DNA from: Planctomycetota bacterium
Lineage (GTDB): Bacteria; Planctomycetota; Phycisphaerae; Phycisphaerales; Phycisphaeraceae
NCBI GenBank assembly: GCA_024279275.1
Contig: JAJRRS010000121.1
Coordinates: forward strand, 1 to 40,304
Direction: 5' to 3'
Length of the DNA: 40,304 nt
Below the pieces are notes generated by a model. That model was given only the letters and a program-made list of their open reading frames with translations. It had not been told where the DNA came from and did not search any database. The translations under genes and the position numbers were made by a program. How positions within the stretch are numbered: position 1 is the first letter of the stretch; the number at the start of each line of letters is the position of its first letter. Below are positions 7,461 to 15,825 of the stretch, piece after piece.

Positions 7461-7637
7461 GGCCGAGGGCAACCACACATGGAAATATCTAATCACTCTG
7501 GCTGAGGCCAGAGCCACCCGATCTGGCCCAGCGTAATCACCACAATCGCCGAATACCCACAGGCCTCATGCAAAAGGCCATGGGTAAATAGGAAATTGAA
7601 TCCGAGGCCGAACCCGAGGCCGAATCCGGTCATCAAA

Positions 7638-7756
7638 CTATTAAGGCTTTTTTACAAAAGCCATAACATCTTAACGGTCTTTTTATGATCGTTTATCCCC
7701 GATCTCTTATCGCCTGAGGTGGTGAATCCTGGAATCCGCTCTATGCGTTTGTCTTG
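7638..7756 (+). repeat. two-block upstream element, copy A
   Basis: Block 1 (7638-7666) matches 12772-12800 at 26 of 29 bases and contains the hairpin GGCTTTT-TTAC-AAAAGCC. Block 2 (7721-7756) matches 12851-12886 at 29 of 36 bases, with CTATGCGT and TGTCTTG conserved. The blocks are separated by 54 bp here and 50 bp in copy B. It lies 156 bp before an entericidin-like lipoprotein gene. Confidence 0.6.
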
Positions 7757-7911
7757 CGAGGTGGCAGTGATAATTGAGTCCACAAACCCTTTTGTCCGAT
7801 AAAGATGTCCATCCAGACGCACCGGGGTTGCCCAATGTGGGCAGTGCGGCGTTGATAATCACACCCCCCCCCAACTCTGCCCACAAGGCGAGCCTCGACG
7901 GAGACATCACC

Positions 7912-8046
7912 ATGATTAAGAAGACACTGCTACTTATGCTGACCGCCGCGTTCCTGGTAGCCATCACCGGCTGCAACACGATCCACGGCGTGGGTCAGGA
8001 CATGCAAGCCGCCGGCGAAGGCATCCAGGACGCCGCTAGCGACTAA
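7912..8046 (+). CDS. entericidin A/B-like small lipoprotein
   Basis: A 44-residue lipoprotein. Residues 1-20 are a lipoprotein signal peptide ending in VAITG, and Cys21 is the predicted lipidated residue. The mature part, CNTIHGVGQDMQAAGEGIQ, closely follows the entericidin pattern CNTxxGVGxD. Entericidins in E. coli are envelope lipoproteins with an antidote/toxin role; the role in this phylum is not known. The ATG at 7912 is chosen because GGAG lies nine bases upstream and a signal peptide begins there; the longer upstream frame is not needed. No paired entericidin gene is seen. The two-block repeat lies upstream. Confidence 0.85.
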   Translation: MIKKTLLLMLTAAFLVAITGCNTIHGVGQDMQAAGEGIQDAASD

Positions 8047-8068
8047 GGTTTGATACTTCACCAAGTAA

Positions 8069-8929
8069 TTACGCCGGCAGCGTGATCGTGAAGTCCGTGC
8101 CTCTGCCCGGGTCGGCGTGGACGCTTAGGTGCCCGCCGTGTTCTTCGATGATCCGCCGGGAGGTCGGCAGGCCCAGACCCGTGCCGCCGCGCTTGGTTGA
8201 GAAATAGGGCTGAAACACTTTCTCCGCAACCTCCTCTGTCATCCCCGGCCCGGTGTCGATGATATGGATACGCAGCTCCTCGCCGCCCAGCGATCGGGCA
8301 CGCTCGGTCCGAACGATCAACTCGTCAGCTCCCCCGTGAGGCTGGTCCTTTTCGCGCGCCTGGGTCATCGCCTGCACCGCATTAATCAGCAGGTTCAGCA
8401 AGGCTTGTTTGAGCAGCCCCGCGTCCACCTGAATCGTTGACGGGTCAGCCAAGAGCTGGGCACGCAGGTTGATCCCGGCTTCATTGGCCTGAGGCTCGAA
8501 GAAGTCGATCAGCTCGCCGATCATGGTGTGCAGGTCGGTTGCCTGTGTGTCCAACTCGACTCGGCCGGCGAACCGCAGGAAGTCTTCGAGGATGTCGCGC
8601 AGCCGGTGAGTCTCCCGGCTTAACGATTCCAAACGCCGCTGCACCCGGCCCAACCCCTCGTGGTGGGAATCACTCAGCCCGCCATCTTGCGACAGGTCAT
8701 GGACATCTTCTTGAAGAAGCTGGACGTTCAGGCCCACGGTCGATAGCGGATTCTTGATCTCGTGGGCAAGCCCGCCGGTCAGCGTCCCCAACTCCGCCAA
8801 CCGCTCCGCTGCCCGGGCGCGCAGCTCAAGCTGGCGCACACGCCGCTCGGTACGTCGCCCCCAGACCGCCGCGACGGGGATCGACGCCAGCACACCGATA
8901 CCCAAGCCTAGGAACAAGGTTGACCACAT
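8069..8929 (-). CDS. membrane-anchored sensor histidine kinase
   Basis: A 286-residue histidine kinase with one N-terminal membrane segment (about residues 3-23), a short coiled linker (24-48) and the catalytic core. The H box GGLAHEIKNPLS gives His56 as the phosphorylated residue. The ATP-binding part has the N box NLLINAVQAM, G1 DTGPGM, F box VFQPYFSTK and G2 GGTGLGL. The H box and overall core resemble the NtrB group. There is almost no periplasmic sensor domain, so the signal is probably sensed in the membrane or cytoplasm. No response regulator is adjacent, so it is an orphan. An in-frame TTG at 8935 is an alternative start two codons earlier. Confidence 0.9.
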   Translation of the reverse strand: MWSTLFLGLGIGVLASIPVAAVWGRRTERRVRQLELRARAAERLAELGTLTGGLAHEIKNPLSTVGLNVQLLQEDVHDLSQDGGLSDSHHEGLGRVQRRLESLSRETHRLRDILEDFLRFAGRVELDTQATDLHTMIGELIDFFEPQANEAGINLRAQLLADPSTIQVDAGLLKQALLNLLINAVQAMTQAREKDQPHGGADELIVRTERARSLGGEELRIHIIDTGPGMTEEVAEKVFQPYFSTKRGGTGLGLPTSRRIIEEHGGHLSVHADPGRGTDFTITLPA

Positions 8930-9183
8930 CGCCAACGAAGATAGCCCCGTCCGCCCGCCGTGTCACATGGCACGCGGATGTTTTGTACTTGCAGCACAAC
9001 CACCACATCCCCAGCAGGGGACACAGCCCGGATGATCCACGCGATATCACGCTGTCGTTTACCTAACGACAAACCGGGACGCAATGCCCCTGAAAATCTT
9101 ATCTAACCGCCCAGTGCGGACCTTGATCGGCCATGGCACGCCGGCTCGGGTCTTACCCCGACAGCCAGCTATGCTTATGGATA

Positions 9184-9426
9184 TCAGTGGGCCGCTTGAT
9201 GTGGTTGGCCTTCGGCCACCAGCGCCCGCTCGACCGTCTTGGCCTGCCAGCCCTTGTCGCCCTCGATCAGGTCGTAGTCAACATCTTCGCCGTCCTTCAA
9301 GGAACGGAACCCGTCGCCCTGGATCTGGCTGTAGTGGACAAAGACGTCCTGGCCCTGAGGCCCGGTGATAAAACCATAACCCTTCTTAGGGTCGAACCAT
9401 TTTACTTGGCCATGTGTCGTCGGCAT
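9184..9426 (-). CDS. cold-shock-domain protein
   Basis: An 80-residue single cold-shock domain that binds single-stranded RNA or DNA and acts as an RNA chaperone. RNP1 is KGYGFI (15-20) and RNP2 is DVFVHY (27-32); the start GQVKWFDPKKG is typical. A ten-residue tail (EGQPHQAAH) extends past the usual CspA end. GAGGAG lies eight bases before the ATG, a strong ribosome-binding site. The upstream gap to pnp is long, which would fit the long regulatory leader common for csp mRNAs, although I cannot show one. Confidence 0.93.
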   Translation of the reverse strand: MPTTHGQVKWFDPKKGYGFITGPQGQDVFVHYSQIQGDGFRSLKDGEDVDYDLIEGDKGWQAKTVERALVAEGQPHQAAH

Positions 9427-9780
9427 TGTCTAATCTCCTCAAAGAGAACGAGGAACCACGGAACAGAAGTGATACATCAGCACAAAAACTAAATCGTTTA
9501 CGAGTCCGGGTGAGTTCACACCCAATGCCTTAGAAGAAGAAATGAAACAGATTCAATAATGAACTTATCAACTCGATGTCGTGGGCTTGTGTCGCCCCTG
9601 TCTACCCGCACCATGCGGGCCATCCACACACTCTTTATCGCAGGCTGGCCTGATTTTGAGAGGAAGCCGCCCGCCATGCCTACCTAACTTAACAACTTTC
9701 TGCCCATGCGCAAAGCCCAATCCGGGTGCCGGGGCAAAATTACCCCGACACACCGTGTCCGATATTAATCGATTGAGAGG
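9427..9780. other. intergenic region between csp and pnp
   Basis: No gene is supported in these 354 bp. It holds the csp leader, with a possible hairpin GGGTG-AGTTCA-CACCC near 9508-9523, and a hairpin CGGGG-N8-CCCCG (about 9730-9747) some 35 bp after the pnp stop codon. The short minus-strand open frame at 9568-9753 has no recognisable sequence. Confidence 0.5.
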
Positions 9781-11931
9781 TCAAACGGAAGCGTTTTCTT
9801 CCTTTTCCGCACCTTCTTCGCTCGCAGCCCGGATCGACAGCTTGACTCGGCCCTGATCGTCGATCAGCAGCACCTTGACCCGCACCTTGTCGCCGATCTT
9901 GACTACGTCCGAGACCTTATCGACGAAGCCGTCCTTGAGTTCGGAGATGTGGCACAAGCCGTCCTGGCCGGGGATAACCTCGATGAAGGCACCGAAGTCC
10001 TTGATGGTCGAAACCGTGCCGTTGTAGACCTGCCCGACCTTGACCTCGGCACCGATCTTTTCGATTTCTTCGATCGCCCGCTCAGCCTTGCCCGCCCCGA
10101 CCGCTGAGACGTAGATCGTGCCATCTTCCTCGATCTCGATCTTGGCACCGGTGTCCGCTTCCAGAGCACGGATCATCTTCCCGCCAGGACCGATCAGCTT
10201 GCCGATCTTGTCCGGGTGGATCTTGGTGCAAAGCATCCGCGGTGCCCATTTGTTCAGCTCAGCCCGATGCGTCGGGATGGTCGCGTCGATCATCTCGATC
10301 ATCTGCAGCCGGTTGGTCTTAGCAAGCACAAAGGTCTTGCGGACCTGATCCATGTTCAGGCCACGGATCTTCAGGTCCAACTGGATCGCGGTGATCCCGT
10401 TGGTTGTCCCGGTGACCTTGAAGTCCATGTCGCCGAAGTGGTCTTCCTCGCCCTGGATATCGGTGAGGTAGACGTCTTCCTGCCCAGCTTCGTCACCCTG
10501 GATCATCCCGATGCTGATCCCCGCCACCGGTGCCTTGATCGGCACACCCGCGTCCAGCAGAGCCAGTGTCCCGCCGGTCGCCGACGCCATCGAGGATGAA
10601 CCGTTGGATTCCATGATGTCGCTGACAAGACGGATGGTGTAAGGGAAGTCGCTGACCTCAGGCATCACCGGCGCCAGTGCCTTCTCCGCCAGCTTGCCGT
10701 GCCCCTGATCGCGTCGGCTTGGACCCATGATCCGCTTGGCTTCGCCCACCGAGAACGGCGGGAAGTTGTAGTGCAGATAAAACTTCTCAGAATACTCCTG
10801 ACCCAGCCCATCGACGATCTGCTCGTCCTTGCCGGTACCCAGCGTGCAAGTCACCAGAGCCTGAGTCTCGCCACGGGTAAATAGCGCCGAACCGTGCACG
10901 CGGGGCAGGATCGCAACTTCACAGTCGATGTTACGCAGCTCGTCGAACTTACGCCCGTCCGTCCGGACACCGCCACGGATAATCACCCGGGTGATGTCTT
11001 CTTCCAGATCATGCACCGCACTCTTGGCGAACTTACGACGGACATTGGCCGTCTGATGCTGGGCATAAGTAGCGTCTTCGCCCGGCTCGCCAAACTCGGC
11101 GTTCATGAAGTCCTTGATCGCATTCTTGACCGCGACTTGCCGATCCAGCTTCGAGCCTTCGGTGGTCTTGGCGGCCTGCAGCGGGGCGGACAGTTTTTCC
11201 TTGACCGTCTGGGTGATGTCATCGGGGATCTGCGGGGTCGTGTTGACCTTCTCCTGCCCGCACTTGGCGACCAGCTCTTCGATCAGGCTGGCCACCGCTT
11301 TAACGTGCTCAAAACCCTCTTCAATAGCCGCCGCAACGACATCCTCAGGAAGCTCGTAAGCCCCGACCTCGATCATGTTCAGCCCGTCCTTGTGGCCGCA
11401 CAGAAGCATGTCCATGTCGGAAAACTCGCACTGAGCCGCGGTTGGCATGACCACGACCTTCTCATCGACTCGACCCAGACGAACATTACCAACAGGCCCC
11501 TCGAACGGCACCGAGCTGATCGACAACGCAGCCGAAGCCGCGATACCTGCCAGCACATCCGGGTCGTTCTGCCCGTCAGCCGACAGCACCCAGCACTGAA
11601 TCTGCACCTCGTCCTTGTAGCCCTTGGGGAACAGAGGCCGAAGTGGCCGATCGATGTTCCGCATGGTCAGGATTTCTTTTTGGTTCGGAGCACCTTCACG
11701 CTTGCGAAAGCCCCCTGGGAACTTGCCCGCAGCACTGAGCTTCTCGCGGTAATCCACCGTCAAAGGGAAGAAGTCCAGCCCCTCGCGCGGCGCGGCGTGG
11801 ACAGCCGTGCCCAGCACAACCGTCTCGCCATACTGTACGAGCACAGCCCCGTCCGCCTGCTTGGCGATCTTGCCGGTCTCGATGCTTAGGGTGCGTCCGC
11901 CGAGCTGCATTTCAACGCGGTGCGTGGTCAT
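9781..11931 (-). CDS. pnp: polyribonucleotide nucleotidyltransferase
   Basis: PNPase, a phosphorolytic 3'-to-5' exoribonuclease of the RNA degradosome. The 716-residue protein has the full order: first RNase PH-like domain, helical domain, second RNase PH-like domain (SDIMESNGSSSMASATGG is the core signature), a KH domain (IHPDKIGKLIGPGGKMIRALE) and an S1 domain (GQVYNGTVSTIKDFGAFIEV) near the C-terminus. I start at the ATG at 11931, since MTTHRVEMQLGGRTL is the family N-terminus; an upstream extension of 25 residues is not conserved. It lies 275 bp after rpsO on the same strand, the classical rpsO-pnp arrangement. Confidence 0.98.
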   Translation of the reverse strand: MTTHRVEMQLGGRTLSIETGKIAKQADGAVLVQYGETVVLGTAVHAAPREGLDFFPLTVDYREKLSAAGKFPGGFRKREGAPNQKEILTMRNIDRPLRPLFPKGYKDEVQIQCWVLSADGQNDPDVLAGIAASAALSISSVPFEGPVGNVRLGRVDEKVVVMPTAAQCEFSDMDMLLCGHKDGLNMIEVGAYELPEDVVAAAIEEGFEHVKAVASLIEELVAKCGQEKVNTTPQIPDDITQTVKEKLSAPLQAAKTTEGSKLDRQVAVKNAIKDFMNAEFGEPGEDATYAQHQTANVRRKFAKSAVHDLEEDITRVIIRGGVRTDGRKFDELRNIDCEVAILPRVHGSALFTRGETQALVTCTLGTGKDEQIVDGLGQEYSEKFYLHYNFPPFSVGEAKRIMGPSRRDQGHGKLAEKALAPVMPEVSDFPYTIRLVSDIMESNGSSSMASATGGTLALLDAGVPIKAPVAGISIGMIQGDEAGQEDVYLTDIQGEEDHFGDMDFKVTGTTNGITAIQLDLKIRGLNMDQVRKTFVLAKTNRLQMIEMIDATIPTHRAELNKWAPRMLCTKIHPDKIGKLIGPGGKMIRALEADTGAKIEIEEDGTIYVSAVGAGKAERAIEEIEKIGAEVKVGQVYNGTVSTIKDFGAFIEVIPGQDGLCHISELKDGFVDKVSDVVKIGDKVRVKVLLIDDQGRVKLSIRAASEEGAEKEENASV

Positions 11932-12137
11932 AATGATTCGCTTTCTTTGTTTTAGGCCGTGAGTATGGCTGGTTTCTGGGTATCCGGGGTCGTCCGCCGC
12001 GGCCAAATAGGGCGGTACGACACTTTATGTCTGTCCCTTATTCAGGAAGCAGAGGGCAGATGACCTGTGACGCTTGCCGTTTTATGATGGGCTTGCCCCG
12101 AGCCTGTGTAGAGGTGGGGCGGCGTCGCGGGTCGCCT

Positions 12138-12196
12138 GCCGTCTGCCCCCGGACTTTCCGGGTTTCCCCAGGCACGACGCCCGAGGCAGGGACGGC
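12138..12196 (-). promoter_or_regulatory. imperfect hairpin in the rpsO-pnp intergenic region
   Basis: GCCGTCTGCC (12138-12147) and GGCAGGGACGGC (12185-12196) pair with a two-base bulge. In E. coli the rpsO-pnp gap holds a hairpin used for terminator/processing and PNPase autoregulation; this structure is at the same place, but its function here is inferred only from position. Confidence 0.35.
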
Positions 12197-12206
12197 GTGC
12201 GTGATT

Positions 12207-12476
12207 CTATTTCCGAAGGCCGAGCCGGCCGATCAGCGTCTGGTACGCCGCGCGGTTCGTTCGAGCCAGGTAACGCAAGAGGCTGTTACGCGTCGACACC
12301 ATCTGAAGCAGCCCACGACGGGAGTGGTGGTCATGCTTATGGGTTTTCAGGTGCCCGGTGAGGTTATTGATCCGCTCAGTCAGGATCGAGACCTGGACCT
12401 CGGGGCTGCCTGAGTCCTTCTCGTTCCGCTGGTACTCGCTGATCAGTTGGGTCTTCTTCTCTGCCGTGATCGTCAT
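12207..12476 (-). CDS. rpsO: 30S ribosomal protein S15
   Basis: Ribosomal protein S15, 89 residues, a primary binder of the central domain of 16S rRNA. The signature [26 protein letters not shown] is intact, and the length matches the family exactly. ATG at 12476 is preceded by GAGAG. It is followed on the same strand by pnp, as in many bacteria. The long gap upstream, shared with divergent hemL, should hold its promoter. Confidence 0.98.
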   Translation of the reverse strand: MTITAEKKTQLISEYQRNEKDSGSPEVQVSILTERINNLTGHLKTHKHDHHSRRGLLQMVSTRNSLLRYLARTNRAAYQTLIGRLGLRK

Positions 12477-12950
12477 CAGGGTTCTCTCTTTCGCCGCCCA
12501 ATCGGTATGGGAGCCGAGGCTGGGGGTAGTGTGACTTTAACTATCTACTAATGTCTCAACATCAATTGAGCCCCGAATTCTAACAAAACCCCGGGGCCGT
12601 GGCAACGCCGGGCGGATCGGCCAATTACAAGGCTAACGCATAGGGAACGCATAGGGATTTCTCAATCTCTACAGCCGCAGGTCTGCCCAAGCACAGGCCA
12701 CAGCAAGTCATTCACCCCAGCCCATAGACCATCCTTCATCGCCACCAATCCTTAACATAACACGATTAAGACTATTAAGTCTTTTTTAATAAAGCCATAA
12801 TAGTCTGTTAATCTTTAGGCCGCTTTTAGCTCCTATTCAGTGATTAGGGTGATGAATCATGGAGCACGCCCTATGCGTGTGTCTTGTGCTTATATGGAGA
12901 TTCAACGAGGGATTCGTGCCCTCAGGGGTCGTCCTTGCTAAAATACCCCC
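12477..12950. other. divergent intergenic region rpsO/hemL
   Basis: This 474-bp gap has no supported gene. It contains ACGCATAGGG direct repeats (12634-12655), whose reverse complement CCCTATGCGT occurs at about 12870, and the second copy of the two-block element (12772-12886). Promoters for both divergent genes must lie here, but no clear -35/-10 pair could be fixed. Confidence 0.5.
12772..12886 (+). repeat. two-block upstream element, copy B
   Basis: This is the partner of copy A at 7638-7756. Block 1 lies inside a stronger hairpin here: GACTATTA (12770-12777) pairs with TAATAGTC (12798-12805), and the inner arms pair with two mismatches. Block 2 (12851-12886) ends 64 bp before the hemL start. 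Confidence 0.6.
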
Positions 12951-14312
12951 ATGCCTACACAGACCGCCCCCAAGACCGATCGTTACGCCAAATCCACCAC
13001 CGCTTTCGCCAAGGCCAAGGCCCTCATGCCCGGCGGAGTCAACTCCCCGGTCCGGGCCTACAAAGCAGTGGGGCGGGAGCCGATTACTGTCCGCTGTGGC
13101 AAAGGGGCCATCGTCACCGACATCGACGGCAACGAATACATCGACTACGTCCTGTCCTACGGCCCGCTGATCCTCGGCCACGCCGAAGAATCCGTCCTCG
13201 CCGCCATCAGTAAGGCAGCAGGTCGAGGCGCGAGCTTCGGCATGCCCACCGAAGCCGAGACACAGTTGGCGCAAGTTGTCATCGACGCCGTGCCATCCGT
13301 TGAAGTCGTCCGCTTTGTGAATTCAGGCACCGAAGCCGTCATGTCAGCCATCCGCCTGGCACGCGGCGCAGCATCCGGGGGCGGTAAACCAAAGATCGTC
13401 AAATGCACCGGCTGTTACCACGGCCACAGCGACGGGCTACTCGTCCAGGCCGGCAGCGGCGCGACCACCCTCGGCGTCCCAAGCTCACCCGGCGTCCCCG
13501 AATCCATCACAAGTAACACGTTACTGATCCCGTACAACGACCTCAACGCAGTACACGAGTTATTCAAGGAACAAGCCAAAGACATCGCCTGCCTTATCGT
13601 CGAACCCATCGCCGGCAACATGGGCTGCATCCCACCCGCCCCCGGAGTTGGGCCTAATGGCAAAGGCTACCTGCAAGGCCTCCGCGACCTCTGCGACGAG
13701 TTCGACATCCTCCTGATATTCGACGAAGTCATGACCGGCTTCCGCGTCGCCTACGGCGGAGCACAAGCCCTCTACAACATCACACCCGACATCACCTGCT
13801 TAGGCAAAATCATCGGCGGCGGCCTACCCTGCGCAGCCTACGGCGGACGCGAAGACCTCATGCGACAGATCTCACCCGACGGCCCCATCTACCAGGCCGG
13901 CACGCTCTCCGGCAACCCACTCGCCATGGCCGCAGGCCTCGCCACACTCGAAGCACTTAGAGAAGAAGGCGTCTACGAAAAACTCGAAGCCACGGCCGCC
14001 GCATTAGAAACCGGCCTACAAAAAGCCGCCTCCAACGCCAACGTCCCCATCTACCTCACCCGCGTCGGCTCCATGCTCGGCGTCTTCTTCACCAACACCC
14101 CCGGCTCCCCCATCACCAACTACGAACAAGCCCTCACCTGCAACACCGACCGCTTCGCCGCCTTCTTCAACACCATGCTAGACAACGGCATCATCCTCGC
14201 ACCCGCCCAATACGAAGCCTGGTTCCTCTCCACCGCACACGACGAAGCTTGTGTTGCGAAGACGATCGAGGCCGCATGTGGGGCGTTTAAGAATGCCATT
14301 GGAATTGAATAA
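12951..14312 (+). CDS. hemL: glutamate-1-semialdehyde 2,1-aminomutase
   Basis: Converts glutamate-1-semialdehyde to 5-aminolevulinate with PLP, in the C5 route to tetrapyrroles. The 453-residue protein has the opening PGGVNSPVRAYKAVG, the substrate loop NSGTEAVMSAIRLARG, KCTGCYHGHSD, IFDEVMTGFRVAYGG and the PLP lysine Lys286 in CLGKIIGGGLP. There is a short insertion (GVGPNGKGY, 232-240) before LQGLRDL. The ATG at 12951 fits the family start. The gene stands alone; the upstream gap contains the two-block element. Length and all active-site motifs are normal, so function is secure. Confidence 0.97.
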   Translation: MPTQTAPKTDRYAKSTTAFAKAKALMPGGVNSPVRAYKAVGREPITVRCGKGAIVTDIDGNEYIDYVLSYGPLILGHAEESVLAAISKAAGRGASFGMPTEAETQLAQVVIDAVPSVEVVRFVNSGTEAVMSAIRLARGAASGGGKPKIVKCTGCYHGHSDGLLVQAGSGATTLGVPSSPGVPESITSNTLLIPYNDLNAVHELFKEQAKDIACLIVEPIAGNMGCIPPAPGVGPNGKGYLQGLRDLCDEFDILLIFDEVMTGFRVAYGGAQALYNITPDITCLGKIIGGGLPCAAYGGREDLMRQISPDGPIYQAGTLSGNPLAMAAGLATLEALREEGVYEKLEATAAALETGLQKAASNANVPIYLTRVGSMLGVFFTNTPGSPITNYEQALTCNTDRFAAFFNTMLDNGIILAPAQYEAWFLSTAHDEACVAKTIEAACGAFKNAIGIE

Positions 14313-14369
14313 GGCCATGATCGATCGTGCTATCCGCATCTGTGTCACTGTACGGAGATATTCTCAAGC

Positions 14370-14942
14370 ATGAGCGATCAAATGACTATTGGTGAATACT
14401 TGGGATTCCATGGTGAACATGGCTACCTTACTCCGCTGATCGAAGACTGTATTATTGATGCGTCAGACCTAAGTGAAGTAGATCAGCGGCAGCGTCGGGG
14501 ATACATACGAGCGGTATTTGCGTATGTCGAAGCGCAAACATGTTGCCTGAAGAGACGTATTATCAAGGAGTTGCTTGCCAAGAGCTACAAAGATCGTGAG
14601 TTTAATTTACATAAACTCGCTTTGCTTTGTGAGGACTTGCCGACAGTTGATCAAACCGGCAAGATCAAGATTAGTGGACGCTACCTCCCATTTAAAGGGA
14701 ACATTGCATTTACAATTCGAACATTCGCAGAGATCAGAGGGTGTAGTGATATCGATGTTCTTAGTGACGATGGGTGGGATCAACTGATCAAGGCTTCCAA
14801 GGTACGTGATCGGATTATGCACCCCAAGGGTAAAAAAGATATTTCTATTACCGACGATGAAGTTGAATCAACGACCAAAGGGTTCTTTTGGTACATAAAG
14901 ACTGTTTGTGAGTTTCTCAGCGTTGAAGTTAACGAAGATTAA
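14370..14942 (+). CDS. AT-rich HEPN-like protein
   Basis: A 190-residue protein with no close family I can name. Near the C-terminus, KVRDRIMHPKGKKD contains R146-x4-H151, the catalytic R-x4-6-H motif of HEPN ribonucleases; surrounding segments are predicted helices, as in HEPN. By eye the base composition is clearly less GC-rich than the flanking hemL and serA genes, with many AT-ending codons, suggesting recent acquisition. It starts 57 bp after hemL and is followed by the converging parDE pair. HEPN proteins are often toxins or defence nucleases, but no MNT-type nucleotidyltransferase antitoxin is next to it. A structural, non-catalytic HEPN role is also possible. Confidence 0.65.
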   Translation: MSDQMTIGEYLGFHGEHGYLTPLIEDCIIDASDLSEVDQRQRRGYIRAVFAYVEAQTCCLKRRIIKELLAKSYKDREFNLHKLALLCEDLPTVDQTGKIKISGRYLPFKGNIAFTIRTFAEIRGCSDIDVLSDDGWDQLIKASKVRDRIMHPKGKKDISITDDEVESTTKGFFWYIKTVCEFLSVEVNED

Positions 14943-14999
14943 GAAAGTTGGACACTCAAGTGCCGGACAATTACATTTTTCGTATGGTCAAACTCCAAT

Positions 15000-15320
15000 T
15001 TACTCCGGTTCCAACAACGCCACCAGGTCGCGTCGGCCATCAATGATGTGCAGGATTTCCACCACGCCGTCTTCGCGTTCAAGATAGAAAATCAGATACG
15101 CGGGGTAGCCTTGGACGTTCCATTTACGAAGGCCGGCCAGGCGCGGATTGTTTAACGGATACGCTCGGCCTATCCCGGGGGTGTCGGCCAGTTGGGTAAT
15201 GGTTGCCAGCACCGCATCCCGGACAGATTCGGCTGCGGTCGGGTCATCCGTGGCGATGTAGTCAATGAGTTCGATCAACTCCGACTGGGCCGACCTTCGG
15301 ATGATGGGATGCCTGCTCAC
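15000..15320 (-). CDS. parE: ParE/RelE-family toxin
   Basis: A 106-residue type II toxin of the ParE/RelE superfamily. The opening IIRRSAQSELIELIDYIA, central GIGRAYPL, and closing GYPAYLIFYLE...HIIDGRRDLVALL follow the family pattern. ParE members poison DNA gyrase, while RelE members cut mRNA; the antitoxin type favours ParE. Its start codon overlaps the end of the antitoxin gene by 4 bp, so the pair is translationally coupled. It is probably neutralised by the upstream ParD-like protein. Base composition is like the chromosome, unlike the HEPN gene beside it. Confidence 0.88.
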   Translation of the reverse strand: MSRHPIIRRSAQSELIELIDYIATDDPTAAESVRDAVLATITQLADTPGIGRAYPLNNPRLAGLRKWNVQGYPAYLIFYLEREDGVVEILHIIDGRRDLVALLEPE

Positions 15321-15586
15321 GCCTTGTCCCGAGATCGCCGACGCGCATCGATTTTCTCGGTCATCCGGCGGTGCAGCATATCCAAGGCGGCGTCATCCAA
15401 CTCGATCGCATCGGAGTCCAGCGATGCCAGCAGTTTAGCTTCGAGTTGGTCTTGAGCCATCCGCCGTTGATCTTCGCGGATCAGGGAGCGGACGTATTCG
15501 CTGGCCGTGGCATATTCGCCGGTCTCCAGCCGCTGATGAAGATAAGACTGTTGCTCGGGCGTGATGGTGACGTGTAGGGCTTGCAT
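15317..15586 (-). CDS. parD: ParD-family antitoxin
   Basis: An 89-residue antitoxin. The N-terminal half (LHVTITPEQQSYLHQRLETGEYATASEYVRSLI) is a ribbon-helix-helix DNA-binding domain of the ParD/CC2985 group; the C-terminal half is charged and likely disordered until bound to the toxin. It lies first in the operon, as usual, so antitoxin is made before toxin. The promoter directly upstream overlaps an inverted repeat, consistent with autorepression. The ATG at 15586 has no Shine-Dalgarno, and the -10 box ends only 6 bp upstream, so the mRNA is probably leaderless. Confidence 0.9.
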   Translation of the reverse strand: MQALHVTITPEQQSYLHQRLETGEYATASEYVRSLIREDQRRMAQDQLEAKLLASLDSDAIELDDAALDMLHRRMTEKIDARRRSRDKA

Positions 15587-15592
15587 GATCTA

Positions 15593-15631
15593 ATCCTAGC
15601 ATTTATGGCATTTAATGTCAATATATGCCAT
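15593..15631 (-). promoter_or_regulatory. parDE promoter and operator
   Basis: On the minus strand TTGACA (15616-15621) is separated by exactly 17 bp from TAGGAT (15593-15598), a near-consensus housekeeping sigma promoter. An inverted repeat ATGGCAT (15605-15611) / ATGCCAT (15625-15631) brackets the -35 box, the expected place for ParD autorepression. The predicted transcription start falls at or beside the parD ATG. Confidence 0.8.
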
Positions 15632-15825
15632 TATCGGCGGAGCATTCTTGAGCCTTAACCGGGACGGCTCATAGGCTCCTATATTGTGTGTCTATGCCGC
15701 CTGGGCTAGAATCCACCCCGTTCGCAACCCACATCTCCCGCTTAGGCCCGGTTTTGCGGAGTTGGGTTGACGCCCCGCCGATGGAAACGCCCCACAACCC
15801 CTTTTTTATCAGTGAGATACGACCG

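Larger units (their letters stand above)
7374..7911. other. intergenic region with several repeat types
   Basis: This 538-bp gap has no supported gene. It starts with degenerate CCGGGGGAACG units (7376-7460), then a hairpin CTCTGGC-TGAG-GCCAGAG (7496-7513) without a T-run, a tandem CCGAGGCCGAAY tract (about 7600-7630), and the first copy of a two-block element (7638-7756) shared with the hemL upstream region. Confidence 0.55.

Noticed and set aside
10894..11889. 331-codon plus-strand open frame opposite pnp
   Set aside because: It lies fully antisense to the well-conserved PNPase gene; the translation is a composition shadow without recognisable motifs.
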